Positions 63,690 to 64,000 of a stretch of DNA of 64,000 nt are shown piece after piece (the stretch's first letter is position 1; every line of letters begins with the position of its first letter). The notes beneath the pieces were generated by a model. It ran no database searches, was not told the origin of the DNA, and was given only the letters and a program-made list of their open reading frames with translations. The position numbers and the translations under genes were made by a program. The stretch is from positions 350,699 to 414,698 of the forward strand of contig JAGXGA010000027.1 of NCBI GenBank assembly GCA_024636975.1, given 5' to 3'. The DNA is from Mariniphaga sp. Its GTDB lineage: Bacteria > Bacteroidota > Bacteroidia > Bacteroidales > Prolixibacteraceae.

Positions 63690-63842
63690 ATGGGAAATAA
63701 AATACAAAGAAAAATACAAGTATCGCTCCGTAATGGTGAAATCTGGAACATTAAAGTTGGTTATTTCAAGCCAACATTACTCTTGACCAGATATATACCC
63801 ACTGACCCGATTTATATGAATTTAAAAATAGTTTTGAATTAA
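63690..63842 (+). CDS. Possible 50-residue ORF, unsupported
   Basis: A frame from the ATG at 63690 encodes 50 residues with a basic start (GNKIQRKIQVSLRNGEIWNIK) and no recognised domain. A longer frame with TTG at 63606 exists. It lies after the HMA lipoprotein with no clear ribosome site or promoter. May be noise. Confidence 0.2.
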   Translation: MGNKIQRKIQVSLRNGEIWNIKVGYFKPTLLLTRYIPTDPIYMNLKIVLN

Positions 63843-63968
63843 AAAATGCTTCCAGGTTTTTTAGCCTGATTAATTCATAAACACAAATATTGCTTTATTT
63901 TCACAAAAATCATTTCAGATAATTTGAAATTCGAGTCAGGGTAACGAGACTTTTTATTATTGCCCCGG

Positions 63969-63985
63969 TAGCTTTGTTATTTTTG
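63969..63985 (+). promoter_or_regulatory. Candidate -7 promoter element(s) for a gene beyond the window
   Basis: Two overlapping matches to TAnnTTTG: TAGCTTTG (63969-63976) and TATTTTTG (63978-63985). The gene they would serve starts beyond base 64000, so the call rests on the motif alone. Confidence 0.35.
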
Positions 63986-64000
63986 TGTAGTCAATATTGC

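Overview
The window comes from the chromosome of a Bacteroidota bacterium, most likely of the order Bacteroidales or Marinilabiliales. Evidence: genes for the type IX secretion system proteins PorQ and PorG, the porG-uppS-bamA-ompH-ompH envelope cluster, many copies of the Bacteroidota -7 promoter element TAnnTTTG, low-to-moderate GC, short intergenic gaps and few Shine-Dalgarno sites. A two-subunit 2-oxoacid:ferredoxin oxidoreductase points to an anaerobic or microaerobic life. A beta-lysine osmolyte operon with a sodium-coupled symporter suggests a saline habitat. No rRNA, tRNA, CRISPR array, intact insertion sequence or prophage was seen.

Layout. 1-3.2 kb: the end of an adhesin-like protein, two envelope proteins, a lipoprotein of the sugar isomerase fold and a MarR regulator. 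3.4-7.4 kb: a tight five-gene operon, ablA-ablB-small Cys protein-small winged helix-SSS symporter, which should make and handle N-epsilon-acetyl-beta-lysine. 7.4-9.0 kb: DMT exporter and a YkgJ-type cysteine-cluster protein. 9.0-9.6 kb: a repeat-rich gap with two 124-bp elements bounded by inverted REP-like hairpins, then an inverted array of 11-bp units. 9.6-11.6 kb: PRC-barrel, membrane-anchored and phasin-like proteins. 11.7-24.5 kb: porQ, cmk-ispH, priA, a heptose kinase, parAB, DUF5683, a MltD-like transglycosylase and a GH2 glycosidase. 24.5-31.6 kb: SIMPL and leuS on the minus strand, then a glutamate-synthase-like gene and gdhA. 32-40.5 kb: S9 peptidase, small membrane protein, Gfo/Idh/MocA oxidoreductase, malQ, alpha/beta hydrolase, pdxJ, a CBS protein and nadK. 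40.7-49.4 kb: porG-uppS-bamA-ompH-ompH, a second inverted 11-bp array, a GT3 glycogen synthase and murI. 49.4-55.2 kb: a minus-strand group (gamma carbonic anhydrase, nucleotidyltransferase, N-acetylhexosamine kinase) opposite korAB. 55.3-64 kb: envelope protein, nitronate monooxygenase-like protein, two YghO-like paralogues, type B L31, lon, DUF302 and an HMA lipoprotein.

Much of this is housekeeping: cell-wall and outer-membrane assembly (uppS, bamA, ompH, murI, mltD, heptose kinase), chromosome segregation and restart (parAB, priA), cofactors (ispH, pdxJ, nadK), nitrogen assimilation and glycogen turnover. The least ordinary items are the two inverted arrays of 11-bp units, which share one architecture and a TAAAYTCR core at sites 37 kb apart; the REP-like inverted hairpin pairs; the abl operon with its two uncharacterised small proteins; a parS-like site inside the transglycosylase gene; and a Gly/Tyr-rich insert in BamA. 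All family calls come from reading the sequence; no database search was run.
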